Of a stretch of DNA of 64,000 nucleotides, positions 18,311 through 26,886 are shown piece by piece. The notes beneath the pieces are model-generated. The model worked only from the letters and a program-made list of their open reading frames with translations. It was not told the DNA's origin and searched no databases. Position 1 is the first letter of the stretch. Every line of letters starts with the position of its first letter. The stretch spans positions 1 to 64,000 of the forward strand of contig NZ_RHOV01000009.1 in the NCBI RefSeq assembly GCF_003946655.1, given 5' to 3'. This DNA comes from Lapidilactobacillus achengensis. GTDB taxonomy: Bacteria > Bacillota > Bacilli > Lactobacillales > Lactobacillaceae. The position numbers and the translations under genes are program-made.

Positions 18311-18530
18311 GACCATAATTTATCCCTGAATGACCACTCGCGGTTGCCCGGCGAATCATCCCAAAATCATAGCGCTCCTCAAGCTTCAACGAAAACGCTG
18401 AAGTTCGAGACAGTCCAACAGCTCTTAACTGTTGGCCCAACCTGATTCGCGGCCAAACGGGAATCAGATTTCGGCAATCCTCCTTAAGCTCGGTTCAACG
18501 TGTTTGGACACTCCCCGAGGTTGGTGATTC
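18311..18530 (-). other. structured leader candidate, no known riboswitch recognised
   Basis: On the minus strand there is a series of hairpins: CTGATTC/GAATCAG, CCAACAG/CTGTTGG, CTTCAGCG/CGTTGAAG, then a conserved-looking GCCGGGCAACCGCGAG shortly before the terminator. This looks like a cis-regulatory RNA. GGCAACCGCG recalls T-box or SAM elements, but neither consensus is fulfilled. Confidence 0.4.
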
Positions 18531-18648
18531 ATGCGACCTCTATTTGCTTTGCGGCATATTAACTTAGTTGCTATCCTACCTGTTATTCGCGGCGCTGTCA
18601 AGGGGAAGCTGCTTTGTTTTTTCTGGCCAATGATGCTGATAAAAATAG

Positions 18649-18862
18649 TTTGGCCGCAGCTTGCGTTGCGCGGGGCGTTGGTGGTCAACGGATATGGAGG
18701 GGCTCCAGGTCGGGCTGGGGGTGGTGGAACGCGGCGGGCGTCACTTTGAGCTTTGCGAAACCCGCGCGAATCTCAAAGCTGAGCCTTATTCTAAGCGGCA
18801 CAGCCGCTAAGAATAACGACACGGCGATCTCACCCCGATTCGCTCCACTCCACCTGCTCACG
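18649..18862. repeat. family B cloverleaf repeat, rearranged
   Basis: Contains both internal hairpins (CTTATTCTAAGCGGC with GCCGCTAAGAATAA; CACTTTGAGCTTTGCG with CGAATCTCAAAG). The outer arms do not match each other: the left one is the GGTCGGGCTGGGGGTG type and the right one the CGGCGATCTCACCCC type. It may be a recombinant of two B elements. Confidence 0.7.
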
Positions 18863-18871
18863 GTATTTTAT

Positions 18872-18970
18872 TCATTTAAGCACTCCCGCCGACTGGCAAG
18901 CTGTGTCCGGTTGATTTGGAGCCGCGCAGGTGACGGCCATGGTTAGTGGTCACAATTATTTGTGCTGACT
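18872..18970 (-). repeat. family C repeat, partial
   Basis: Minus-strand similarity to the C block: AGTGCTTAAA, CAGTCGGCGGGAG and ACCACTAACCATGGCCGTCA. It directly follows a B element, as elsewhere. From here to 19285 I see only AT-rich DNA and a TATAAT-like sequence at 19267. Confidence 0.6.
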
Positions 18971-19286
18971 CACCCCAGGTCGGGCTGGGGGCAATCTGCT
19001 CACCCTTCGAAAATGGAGCAAAATGTTCAGCTTACTAGGAGATTCAGGTCGTTAATGGCCTGGACAAAACTGATGGAAAGATTATTTTTAGTAAGTTGAT
19101 AATTTTCAACATTTTTTTCTAAAAATGAGGTAAACTATAACTAATAAGCGTTTTCATTAGTTCCGGGTATTGGCCGGAGCTCCTATTTGCGTCTGTTTAC
19201 CATCGTCATTGCCAAAGATCCGCCAGAATAATCACTGTCTTGCCTTTATATAAGAAATGTATATGCTATAATGATGATAATGAAGA

Positions 19287-19406
19287 GAGTGCGGAGCGCA
19301 ACGGGTTGACTGCGAGCATTAGCCTAGCTCTTGTTTTGGAAGCTGAACTTGGCTTCCGGAACAAGAGCGTAGCTAAGCACAGCAGTCAGTTGCGCGCAAC
19401 ACGTTT
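19287..19406 (+). repeat. family A palindromic repeat A4
   Basis: Full copy upstream of the regulator at 19511. Central arms CTCTTGTTTTGGAAGC and GCTTCCGGAACAAGAG; outer stem GGAGCGCAAC with GTTGCGCGC. Confidence 0.85.
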
Positions 19407-19412
19407 ACAAAG

Positions 19413-19488
19413 AGAGCGTGAGCCGATCTGGGTAGCTCCGGAGCATTAGCCTAGCTAAGCACAGGGAGCTGGGTCGGAGAACACGTTT
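19413..19488 (+). repeat. family A repeat A5, minimal form without the central stem
   Basis: Outer and middle stems are present (CCGATCTGGGTAGCTCC with GGGAGCTGGGTCGG) and the CATTAGCCTAGC and TAGCTAAGCA words meet directly, with no variable central hairpin. It lies 7 bases after A4 and ends 22 bases before the regulator start codon. Confidence 0.75.
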
Positions 19489-19510
19489 TAAAAATTAGGA
19501 ACGTGATAAG

Positions 19511-20407
19511 ATGAATATCGATAAATTTATTGCGACCCGTAAAGCGATGGGATTCTCTCAACAAGAGCTTTGCGACGGCGTTTGCACCCAGGCGACGTTG
19601 AGCCGCTTGGAAAGTAATGGCCAAGTGCCCACGATCAAAATATTGATTCAATTGTGTCGGCGGTTACATCTGAGCTTGGATGATTTGTTTCCGAAGTTCG
19701 GCGTGCCTGAAAGTCAACTCAACCAACAATTGGACGCGACCGAATTCAAGCTGGTGACCAGTGAATATCGCGAAGCCCAAGCGCTGCTCGAGAAGATCAA
19801 CGGCTCCGATCTGACTGACGAGCGCCAACGTTGGCGGTATCTCTATCTGCGCGGATATTTGTCAACTTTGTTGGATCACCCGATCACCGATTCGATTTTC
19901 GATTTCAATCAGATTTTAATGGCGAAAAGTCAAGCGCCGCTGATTTATAACTTGTTGGCGTACACTGGCTGCGGGATCGCCTACGCGCGGCACGACCAGC
20001 TGGATAAGGCCGAGTTCTACTTCAATAAGGTGTTCGACCAAATCTATCAATGTACGATCGAAACCACCAAAGATGTTTGGCGGGTGCTGAATATCGTTTA
20101 CAACACGGGCCGTTTCTACAGCCAAAGTGGCCATAATTACGAGATCGGCAACGAGTTGCTCAACTATGCCCTGACGATCTGCGCGAATAACCATGTGACT
20201 TATTACGTGGCGAAAGTCGAGTATCAGCTGGCCTTGAATGGGCTGGCGTTGAAGGCGGATCCGGCGGAGATCATCGAGCATATTCACGATTCCCGCGCCT
20301 TTGCCCGAATCAATCGCAACCATATCATGTTGGCGCAACTGGACCAACTCCAAGCGCGTCTCGACAACCAAACCAGCGATGAGGCCGCCGCTTCCGGTCA
20401 GAACTAA
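19511..20407 (+). CDS. Rgg/PlcR-type transcriptional regulator (HTH plus TPR-like)
   Basis: A 298-residue cytoplasmic protein. Residues 4-58 form an XRE HTH (FIATRKAMGFSQQELCDG, then TQATLSRLESNGQVPTIK), followed by a helical repeat region of about 220 residues like the peptide-binding domains of Rgg/PlcR/ComR proteins. ATG at 19511 follows AGGAACGTG. The next gene, a sugar permease, is convergent, so no target is evident. No adjacent pheromone gene was found. Two A repeats lie in its 5' leader. Confidence 0.8.
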   Translation: MNIDKFIATRKAMGFSQQELCDGVCTQATLSRLESNGQVPTIKILIQLCRRLHLSLDDLFPKFGVPESQLNQQLDATEFKLVTSEYREAQALLEKINGSDLTDERQRWRYLYLRGYLSTLLDHPITDSIFDFNQILMAKSQAPLIYNLLAYTGCGIAYARHDQLDKAEFYFNKVFDQIYQCTIETTKDVWRVLNIVYNTGRFYSQSGHNYEIGNELLNYALTICANNHVTYYVAKVEYQLALNGLALKADPAEIIEHIHDSRAFARINRNHIMLAQLDQLQARLDNQTSDEAAASGQN

Positions 20408-20501
20408 CCAAGCTCGGCCACGCGGTCAGCGCCGGCGGTAGCGGCGCCAGCAAGTTTGGTCTCAGACCGGGCCGGGCGTCGCGCCACTAATTGGACAGCT
20501 C

Positions 20502-20544
20502 AAAAAACGTGTTTCACCACACATTGGTGGGAAACACGTTTTTT
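20502..20544. terminator. bidirectional terminator
   Basis: AACGTGTTTCACCAC pairs almost perfectly with TGGTGGGAAACACGTT, with A and T tracts outside. It separates the convergent regulator and GRP permease genes. Confidence 0.9.
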
Positions 20545-20652
20545 ATTAGCCGTTAATAGGCTGGAGTGGCTGCTTATTTGGGTTGGAACCAGAATTAGCG
20601 CCAGCTGGGGTGACTGTTTTTTGCGAAAACAATGCTTATCTTTTCAGAAGAT

Positions 20653-21531
20653 TTACATGATTCCGATGGTGATGCCCCCAACCATGACCAGTGCTAGACC
20701 AATCAGGGTGAAAGTCAACTCTTTCTTGGTTTTGTGCTCGTGGAGGAAGAGAATCCCGCCGATCGTCGAGATGACCACACTCATTTGCGTTAAAGCGAAA
20801 CCGGTGGCGACACCATTGCGGCGCGCGGAGACGATATAGAAGAGCGCGGCCAAGGCGAAGAAGAAGCCAGACGCCAGGTTGCGCCAAGTCGCGCCTTCAG
20901 TGAAGTAATTCTTGGCGGTTGGCGTGCGGTGAGTTCGGTACAAGGCGAAGATCGTCGCCATTAAGGCCATCCCGATTCCCTGCGGCAAGAAACCAGCCCA
21001 AGGATCCGCGCCCACCAATTGTGGGAAAATATTGTAACCAAGGTAGCCCATGGTGGAAACGATGAAAGTGATGATCAACGAGGCGGTGCTGTAACGCTTC
21101 TCAGTCCCAGCTTGGCTTTTGGAACGGATCGTGGTGAAATACATCCCGAAAATAATGCCAATGATCGCCAATGTGCCAATGATTTTCATGGAAGTCGCCG
21201 CCCATTCGCCGAAGACCAACACGCCGATCAAAGCGGTGCCGATGATCTGCAAGCCAGTGGAAATCGGCATGGCTTTGGACACCGTCATCTTCTGGAACAG
21301 CTGGTATTGCAACATTTGGCCGGTCGCCCAGCAAGCGCCTGACAGCATGCCCATCAAGAGCAGTTGCCAAGAGATCTGTGGTTGACTGATCACGTAGATC
21401 ACAATCGCGGTGATCAAAGTCGCGTAGGTCGTGCCCATGATTTGATTGATATGGTCGCCGCCAGCCTTGGTCGCAATCAACGGCATGATGCCCCAACCAA
21501 TTGCTGGGATCAGTCCAATGAGAAGATTCAT
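20653..21531 (-). CDS. GRP-family sugar uptake protein (RbsU/GlcU-like)
   Basis: A 292-residue membrane protein with about ten spans. The opening MNLLIGLIPAIGWGIMPL and the motif GGDHINQIMGTTYA match the glucose/ribose porter family, proton-driven sugar importers of lactobacilli. The second half repeats the fold (GYNIFPQLVGADPWAGFLPQ). ATG at 21531. Glucose or ribose cannot be told apart from sequence. No kinase gene is adjacent. Confidence 0.85.
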   Translation of the reverse strand: MNLLIGLIPAIGWGIMPLIATKAGGDHINQIMGTTYATLITAIVIYVISQPQISWQLLLMGMLSGACWATGQMLQYQLFQKMTVSKAMPISTGLQIIGTALIGVLVFGEWAATSMKIIGTLAIIGIIFGMYFTTIRSKSQAGTEKRYSTASLIITFIVSTMGYLGYNIFPQLVGADPWAGFLPQGIGMALMATIFALYRTHRTPTAKNYFTEGATWRNLASGFFFALAALFYIVSARRNGVATGFALTQMSVVISTIGGILFLHEHKTKKELTFTLIGLALVMVGGITIGIM

Positions 21532-21662
21532 TTACTTACTCGCCCCTTTATGATTTTCAGATTTTTTCATTGTAACTTATTTATGGTGAAAGAATCAATG
21601 AAAAGATTGAATAAAAATGACGAAAACGGCGCAGTAAATATCAAAAAGATTCTGAAAGCCAC

Positions 21663-21701
21663 CTGTGTCAAGCTAAAACTTACTTTTGGAAAGTGACACA
21701 G
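21663..21701. repeat. inverted repeat in the gap 21532-21986
   Basis: CTGTGTCA (21663-21670) and TGACACAG (21694-21701) are perfect 8-base arms with a 23-base loop. It could be an operator or a weak RNA hairpin. The rest of the 455-base gap between divergent genes shows no supported ORF. Confidence 0.45.
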
Positions 21702-21986
21702 ATCTGGCAAACTGTTGGGGCAATGGCTTGGATTTTTCGGCCCCAGTCAACTCGCCAACGGTTCGCCGCTGGGCTACGCGCCAGAAAAACGACCAGCCCC
21801 GGTGGTGTGAATCGGTTGAAAGCGGGCGAATCCCGCTGGCTGTGTTATAATTATTGAAACATAACTGCCACCGATTGAAGTTCGCCACTTGATTTTGGCG
21901 GGGTCAGTCGGGTCAGGCAGACTCTTAGGTCCGAATCGGCGAAACGCTGAGGGCGGACTAGATAAATTTTCAGAAAAGGAAGTGCT

Positions 21987-22901
21987 TTGATGTCAAGATT
22001 TGTTCGTTCGAAGTGGGCGCAATTCTTAGTCATGCTGGTAGCTTTGGAAATCATTGCCATCAGTATCAATATGTTCTACGCGCCCCACAATATCGCTTCT
22101 GGCGGCGCCACCGGGATCGGGATCCTGCTGGAAGCGGCCTTTGGATTCAATCTGTCATTGGTTGTTTTGATCATCAATATTTTCATGTTGATCCTGGCGT
22201 GGATTTTCTTAAGCAAGCAAACCGTTTTGAAAATCGCCCTGGGCAGTTTCATTTTGCCTGTTTGTTTGGCGTTGACCCCGCAGATCAAATTGATCAAAGA
22301 CCCACTCTTGACCGTGATCGTGGGCGCGTCGATTTTCGCGGTGGGCATCTCAATGCTCTACCAAATCGACGCTTCCAGTGGCGGAACCACAGTGCCACCA
22401 CTGATCATCAAGAAATATTGGGGGCTGAAAACATCCACCTCCTTACTGCTGATCGACGGGGTGATCTGCCTGTTGAACGTGTTCGTCGCCGGCTTCGAAG
22501 TGATGGTCCTGGCGGTGACGTCGCAGATCCTGACCACGATCGTGATGAATTTCATTGAAACAGGCTTCGATCGCAAGAAAGTCATTTACATTATGAGCGA
22601 TTCGGATCTGAATAAGATCAAAGGCAAGCTGGGTTTGCTGGGGAAGGCCCTAACGATTTTCAACGTGACGGGCGGCTACACCGGGCACGACAAAGAAATG
22701 TTAATGGTCATCGTGGAAAATCCCGATTACCACCAACTCCTCGGTTTGGTTCATGAAATCGATCCCAGCGCGTTTGTGTTGGTGATGGACGCCGCCGAAG
22801 CTCGAGGCGGCATTTGGAACGGTGGCGACCAATACTTGACCCAGATCCCCAGTGAGAAACGCTCGGAAGTTTTAGAAAAATTCAACGCGGACGAACGTTG
22901 A
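21987..22901 (+). CDS. YitT family membrane protein
   Basis: A 304-residue protein with five to six N-terminal spans (YitT/DUF161 part; conserved YAPHNIASGGATGIGILLE and QIDASSGGTTVPPLIIKK) and a soluble C-terminal DUF2179-like domain (residues about 210-290; KKVIYIMSDS, VTGGYTGHDKEMLMVIV). The family is widespread in Firmicutes; function not settled. Start ATG 21990 region (TTGATG); AAAGGAAG lies about 8 bases upstream. Confidence 0.88.
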   Translation: MMSRFVRSKWAQFLVMLVALEIIAISINMFYAPHNIASGGATGIGILLEAAFGFNLSLVVLIINIFMLILAWIFLSKQTVLKIALGSFILPVCLALTPQIKLIKDPLLTVIVGASIFAVGISMLYQIDASSGGTTVPPLIIKKYWGLKTSTSLLLIDGVICLLNVFVAGFEVMVLAVTSQILTTIVMNFIETGFDRKKVIYIMSDSDLNKIKGKLGLLGKALTIFNVTGGYTGHDKEMLMVIVENPDYHQLLGLVHEIDPSAFVLVMDAAEARGGIWNGGDQYLTQIPSEKRSEVLEKFNADER

Positions 22902-22966
22902 GCTCCGGCGCGCCACTCAGCCACTGGCCAGCCACCAGCCACAGTCACACCAGATGAATGACCTAC

Positions 22967-23012
22967 TAAGTAAGTGGAAATGCCTAGACATGGGCCTTTC
23001 CGCTTACTTTTT
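22967..23012 (+). terminator. terminator of the yitT-like gene
   Basis: AAGTAAGTGGAAATGCC pairs with GGGCCTTTCCGCTTACTT, followed by TTT that merges with the CIRCE element of the next gene. Confidence 0.8.
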
Positions 23013-23037
23013 AGCACTCAGATATTCAGAGTGCTAA
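23011..23037 (+). promoter_or_regulatory. CIRCE operator (HrcA site)
   Basis: TTAGCACTC, nine bases, GAGTGCTAA: an exact match to the CIRCE consensus. It lies 68 bases before the Hsp20 start and overlaps the upstream terminator tail. HrcA represses genes with CIRCE and releases them on heat stress. Confidence 0.95.
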
Positions 23038-23104
23038 ATTCTTGAAACCAACCAAAAAGTGATTATAATGGGTTTTGAAGGTTGAAGAAAGGAAGTAAAG
23101 AATT

Positions 23105-23554
23105 ATGGCAAATGACTTAATGAATAATCGTCGTAATGATTTATTTGGAGGTTTCAATGATTGGTTTAATGATGACCGTTTCTTTAACAATCTCGGTCGT
23201 GCGTTCTATGGCATGTCCGAACCGAACGATTTAAAGACGGATATCAAGGAAACCAAGCATGATTATCAAGTGACTGTTGATCTTCCTGGTTTGGATAAGA
23301 AAGATATCGAAGTGCGTTATGACAACGATATTTTGACGATCAACGGCAAGAAGGACAGTTTCACGGATGACGCCGACAAGGATGGCAACACCTTGATGAG
23401 CGAGCGGAGTTACGGAAGTTTCTCACGGCAATATCGCTTGCCTAAGGTCAAGGCGGACGCGATCTCAGGTCACTATGAAAATGGTGTTTTGAAGATTACA
23501 TTGCCTAAGGAAAATAAAGAAATCAGTAGCGATCACCAAATCAAAATCGACTAA
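23105..23554 (+). CDS. small heat shock protein Hsp20
   Basis: A 149-residue ATP-independent holdase chaperone. The alpha-crystallin domain spans about 40-130 (TDIKETKHDYQVTVDLPG, KKDIEVRYDNDILTINGK) with the terminal GVLKITLPK motif; the N-terminal arm is Asn/Asp/Phe-rich. ATG at 23105 follows AAAGGAAG. Regulated by the CIRCE at 23011, and therefore probably by HrcA. Confidence 0.95.
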   Translation: MANDLMNNRRNDLFGGFNDWFNDDRFFNNLGRAFYGMSEPNDLKTDIKETKHDYQVTVDLPGLDKKDIEVRYDNDILTINGKKDSFTDDADKDGNTLMSERSYGSFSRQYRLPKVKADAISGHYENGVLKITLPKENKEISSDHQIKID

Positions 23555-23578
23555 TGAGTTTCGTTCTGGAAGATGAGT

Positions 23579-23629
23579 AAAAGCGATGGCGAACTGGCAT
23601 GAATAATGTCGGTTTTCCATCGCTTTTTT
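23579..23629 (+). terminator. terminator of hsp20
   Basis: AAAAGCGATGG pairs with CCATCGCTTTT, with an inner stem, followed by T residues. Confidence 0.85.
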
Positions 23630-23643
23630 GTTAAAAAGTAGAT

Positions 23644-23817
23644 TGGCCGCAGCTTGCGCTGCGAAATTCGGGGTGAGCTCGCTGTGGGCGCTGTTTTGAG
23701 CCAATCCGCAAAGTGCGCGGCTTGTCTCAAAATCAGGCCTTGTCCTAAGCGGCAAAGCCGCCAAGGACAATTTCACGGCGATCTCACCCCGAATTTCTCC
23801 GCTCCAGCCGCTCAACG
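23644..23817 (-). repeat. family B cloverleaf repeat B3
   Basis: Outer arms GAAATTCGGGGTGAG and CTCACCCCGAATTTC. Hairpin one is CCTTGTCCTAAGCGGC with GCCGCCAAGGACAA; hairpin two is GTTTTGAGCCAATCCGC with GCGGCTTGTCTCAAAA. It opens the left composite repeat. Confidence 0.85.
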
Positions 23818-24176
23818 TTATAACAGCCGTTTGAGCACTCACGCCGACTGGTAAGCTATTGCTAATTGATGGAGATCCACGCAATTGACGACCGTGGTTA
23901 GTGGTCAAAATCTTTAAATTGGTGACACCAGTATAGTCTGTCTGATGAACTAGGACATGATCTTGATGAATCAGCTGAATCGATCGATTTCACTCAAAGA
24001 TTATTCAGGGAACTGGTAAAGATGTTCGACCAACGCAACCTGTACCAACCAACTAGTTCAAATCCGTTGGCATTGCCGTACCACAAAAAAAGTGTGATGG
24101 GTTTTGACCACCACACTTGCAAAAACACTTTTTCAGATATCCAACTTTGATTGCAGATAGGCTCAATTCTGCCTAG
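23818..24176 (-). repeat. family C block, full copy (left, inverted)
   Basis: About 360 bases matching 29700-30057 in opposite orientation. Shared words include CGTTATAACAG, GACCGTGGTTAGTGGTCA, GATGAACTAGGAC, GATGAATCAGCTGA, GGCATTGCCGTACCAC and GATAGGCTCAATTCTGCCTA. It joins B3 to B4. No ORF with a ribosome site was found in it. Confidence 0.85.
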
Positions 24177-24334
24177 CAACCGCCTCAGGACGTGTGGCTC
24201 AGCGGTGAGATTATTCTTAGCGATTTATCGCTTAGAATAAGGCTCGATTTGAAGACAAGCCGCTGGGCTTGCGGATTGGCTTCAAACGATGCCCACTGCG
24301 TTCCAGCCACGACAAACGTCCTGAGGCGGTTGCG
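24176..24334. repeat. family B cloverleaf repeat B4
   Basis: Outer stem CAACCGCCTCAGGACGT (24177-24193) and ACGTCCTGAGGCGGTTG (24316-24332): 17 perfect pairs. Hairpin one TTATTCTTAGCGAT with ATCGCTTAGAATAA; hairpin two TTTGAAGACAAGCCGC with GCGGATTGGCTTCAAA. Confidence 0.9.
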
Positions 24335-24398
24335 TCACCACCAAACCCAGCAGATCCGCAACACCCACCTACATCAGCAATCAGGAGCGCAATATAAC

Positions 24399-25655
24399 TC
24401 AGTGCTTTTCCGAAGCGCCCGAAACACCATCAACTGCCGGCTTGGCAGGTGCGGCAGCCTTTTCCGAGGCGCCGGAAACGCCGTCGACCGCTGGTTTGGC
24501 TGGACCAGATTTCTCCGAAGCGCCACTGACCGCGTCCACATCGCCAACGAGTTTCTGGCCGGTTTGTTGCAAATACCAGTCGATGATCGGTTGAATATCC
24601 AGAACGTATTCGTTGAGCCCTTTGTAGGCGCCGGTTTCATCATGCAGCGCTTGGTAATTGTGGACGACGAACTTGTCCGGTCCGTGGGTGGGCACGTGCA
24701 TCCGAATCACGTCTTGTTTGCCGTGGCGCAGTTGCTGGATGACCCATTCCACGTTTTTCCGCGCTCGTTCTGGGTGGCAATTGATCAAGGGATTACCAGG
24801 TTGAGTAGGGTTGCGGCTGGCCAACATTTTCTCGCCGGTGTCGGGTTGTTGATTGTAGTAGAGGAATTGGTTGTTGCTGTCGGCGAAAGTGAGTTCCATG
24901 GGCATTGAGGCCAGAAAATAATTCAGTTGGTCGACGGTCAAGATCCCCCGATTCAAGCGAACATAAGTCTTGCCATCAACGGCGTGGGCAACTTCCGCGG
25001 CTTGTTCGACCCAATCCGGCGCGGATTTATCGACGCCTTGAATGGTTGTGTCGATCGTGCCGGTGGCCTTCAAGTCCTCGGGTGGCAACACTTCGGCCTC
25101 TGGTTGATTCAAGAATTCAGTCATTTTAATGAAGCGTTGAAACTTTTGTAAGCAGGTGCCTAAAAATGAAATTGTTTTCGAATCTTTCAAATCGCCATGA
25201 TCGTCGAAGGCTTCTTTTACATTTCCTAGGAGAAATTCGTTGCCAGGGAAGGCCAAGGCGTTAACGCCGGGCGCGTCCAAAATCTGGCGCAAGTGCAGTT
25301 GCGCGCGGGATGAACCTTGGGTGAAATAAGAGGCGCCAATGATCATCACCGGCTTGCCGTCTAGGGGATGGATCTTGTAGGAAAGCCACTCTAGCGCGCT
25401 TTTCAGACTGGCGTTGATCGTGTGATTGTGCTCCGGTGTGGCGATGATCACGCCGTCCGCTTCCTCGATCACTTGCGCCAATTCTTGGACGGGAGCGCTA
25501 TTGGTTTGGTCGTCATCCTGATTAAATATGGGCAGATCTTTGATTTTGGCTAAGTTGAAGTCGAAATCCGCGCCAAAGTGGCGACCGATAAATTGCAATA
25601 ACAGCCGATTATAGGAAAAATCAGCGCTTGAACCAACAATACCAACTATTTTCAT
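24399..25655 (-). CDS. FMN reductase-PAS fusion with three predicted flavinylation motifs
   Basis: A 418-residue cytosolic protein with no signal peptide. Residues 1-180 are an NAD(P)H-dependent FMN reductase (flavodoxin fold; MKIVGIVGSSADFSYNRLLL, ATPEHNHTINASLKSALEWL). Residues about 255-365 resemble the PAS-like domain of DUF438 proteins (LTVDQLNYFLASMPMELTF, INCHPERARKNVEWV). The tail has three copies of D-x-V-S-G-A-S (374-380, 391-397, 409-415) joined by Pro/Ala/Lys linkers. D-x-x-(S/T)-G-A-(S/T) is the site to which ApbE transfers FMN in NqrC/RnfG-type domains, and apbE lies nearby at 26887. I infer that the tail carries up to three covalent FMNs as an electron relay. ATG 25655 follows AAGGAGAGA; the upstream extension is repeat DNA. 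Confidence 0.85.
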   Translation of the reverse strand: MKIVGIVGSSADFSYNRLLLQFIGRHFGADFDFNLAKIKDLPIFNQDDDQTNSAPVQELAQVIEEADGVIIATPEHNHTINASLKSALEWLSYKIHPLDGKPVMIIGASYFTQGSSRAQLHLRQILDAPGVNALAFPGNEFLLGNVKEAFDDHGDLKDSKTISFLGTCLQKFQRFIKMTEFLNQPEAEVLPPEDLKATGTIDTTIQGVDKSAPDWVEQAAEVAHAVDGKTYVRLNRGILTVDQLNYFLASMPMELTFADSNNQFLYYNQQPDTGEKMLASRNPTQPGNPLINCHPERARKNVEWVIQQLRHGKQDVIRMHVPTHGPDKFVVHNYQALHDETGAYKGLNEYVLDIQPIIDWYLQQTGQKLVGDVDAVSGASEKSGPAKPAVDGVSGASEKAAAPAKPAVDGVSGASEKH

Positions 25656-25682
25656 CTTTTTTCTCTCCTTATAAATGTATAA

Positions 25683-26181
25683 ATGTGTTCGCCACCCCAG
25701 TGCTCTCCGTATAGCGACGCAATTGTTCTGGAAGGATGGTGCGGCTTTCAAAACAATTGCTAGGCTCATGCTCACGCGTTACTCGGGATGGTTCGCACTC
25801 TCGTTTGAAACGTGCTACGCGCAACTGACTTCTGCGCTTAACTACGCAAGGCTTCTGGTGGCAAGGACCAGCCGCCAAAATCCTAGCTAGGCTAATGCTC
25901 AAAGTCACCCTGTTGCGCTGCGCACTGTCGTTTGAAACGTGCTGCGCGCAACTGACTTCTGCGCTTAGCTACGCGATGTCTCCGGAAGCAAAGGCCGCTT
26001 CCAAAGCCATCGCTAGGCTAATGCTCAAAGTCACCCTGTTGCGCTCCGCACTCTTGTTTGAAACGTGCTGCGCGCAACTGACTTTTCCGCTTAGCTACGC
26101 AAGGCTTCCGGAAGCGAAGTGCAGCTTCCAAAATCCTTGCTAGGCTAATGCTCAAAGTCACCCCGTTGCGCTCCGCACTCT
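25683..26181 (-). repeat. tandem array of four family A repeats (A6-A9)
   Basis: Four copies head to tail, all in the same orientation: 25683-25801, 25807-25928, 25934-26053 and 26060-26181. Each has its own complementary central arms, for example CAATTG (25738) with CAATTG (25763), and CAAGGCTTCC with AAAATCCTTG (26100s). Outer parts of the last three are almost identical. The array fills the space between the two FMN reductase genes and ends at the stop codon of the upstream one. Confidence 0.85.
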
Positions 26182-26794
26182 ATTTATCTTCCCAAGAAAA
26201 GTTTGCCGCTTCTTTGGCGTTGCTTTCATGGGCATGGTTCAGTTGCTTGGTGATTTTCACAAAAGTCAAAAAGTCCTTGAAAAGGCCTTCCAATTGGTTA
26301 CATTGCTCGCGATCCAGCAGCTCACCATCTGGCGAGAAACCAGCTAGCGAGTGACCTAGCAAGAACTCGGAACTAGGCATGATCCGCGCCTTCAGTTCTG
26401 GCGAGTCTAGGATCTGGCGCAAATGGGCTTGGGCGCGGGAAGAACCTAGCGCGCCGTAAGAAGCGCCGGTGATCATCACCGGTTTGTCGACGAATGGGTG
26501 CACGCCGTAAGACAGCCATTGGAGCGCGTTCATCAAGGCTGCTGGTACCGAATGGTCATATTCTGGGGTGCTGATGATCACGCCATCGGCCGCGTTGATC
26601 TTGTCAACGATGACTTGGGCTGCCGCCGGGATCTGCTTGTGATCGGGATCGGGCTTGTTGAACATGGGCAATCCTTTGATTTCGACCAGCTCGATCGTGG
26701 CCTGATCGGCGAAATGCTTTTGCATAAATTGTAACAGTTGACGATTCGTGGAGTGGCTGGAGTTGGTCCCCACTAAACCAATAAACTTATCCAT
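26180..26794 (-). CDS. NAD(P)H-dependent FMN reductase
   Basis: A 204-residue flavodoxin-fold reductase, homologous to the first 190 residues of the fusion at 24399: FIGLVGTNSSHSTNRQLLQF (FMN phosphate loop), then STPEYDHSVPAALMNALQWL and MITGASYGALGSSRAQ. It lacks the PAS and flavinylation parts. ATG 26794 follows AAGGGACG. It probably reduces FMN or quinones with NAD(P)H and may feed electrons to the larger paralogue; inference from context. Confidence 0.9.
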   Translation of the reverse strand: MDKFIGLVGTNSSHSTNRQLLQFMQKHFADQATIELVEIKGLPMFNKPDPDHKQIPAAAQVIVDKINAADGVIISTPEYDHSVPAALMNALQWLSYGVHPFVDKPVMITGASYGALGSSRAQAHLRQILDSPELKARIMPSSEFLLGHSLAGFSPDGELLDREQCNQLEGLFKDFLTFVKITKQLNHAHESNAKEAANFSWEDK

Positions 26795-26886
26795 TCAAAA
26801 ACGTCCCTTCTTTTCAGTTTGAACGCAGTGTGACCGCTTTCATGCGTATAGTTTAACATATCTGTCTCAGTCGTGCACAACCTTTT

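Noticed and set aside
18311-18360. T-box or SAM-I riboswitch
   Set aside because: GGCAACCGCG resembles parts of both, but the T-box 14-base consensus with its complementary 3' strand and the SAM-I core (GATGA, AGGTGC, AATTCC) are absent.
23818-24176. Family C block as a decayed transposase gene
   Set aside because: No frame in either copy yields a recognisable protein, and the two copies do not preserve an open frame. The block could still be a non-autonomous element.
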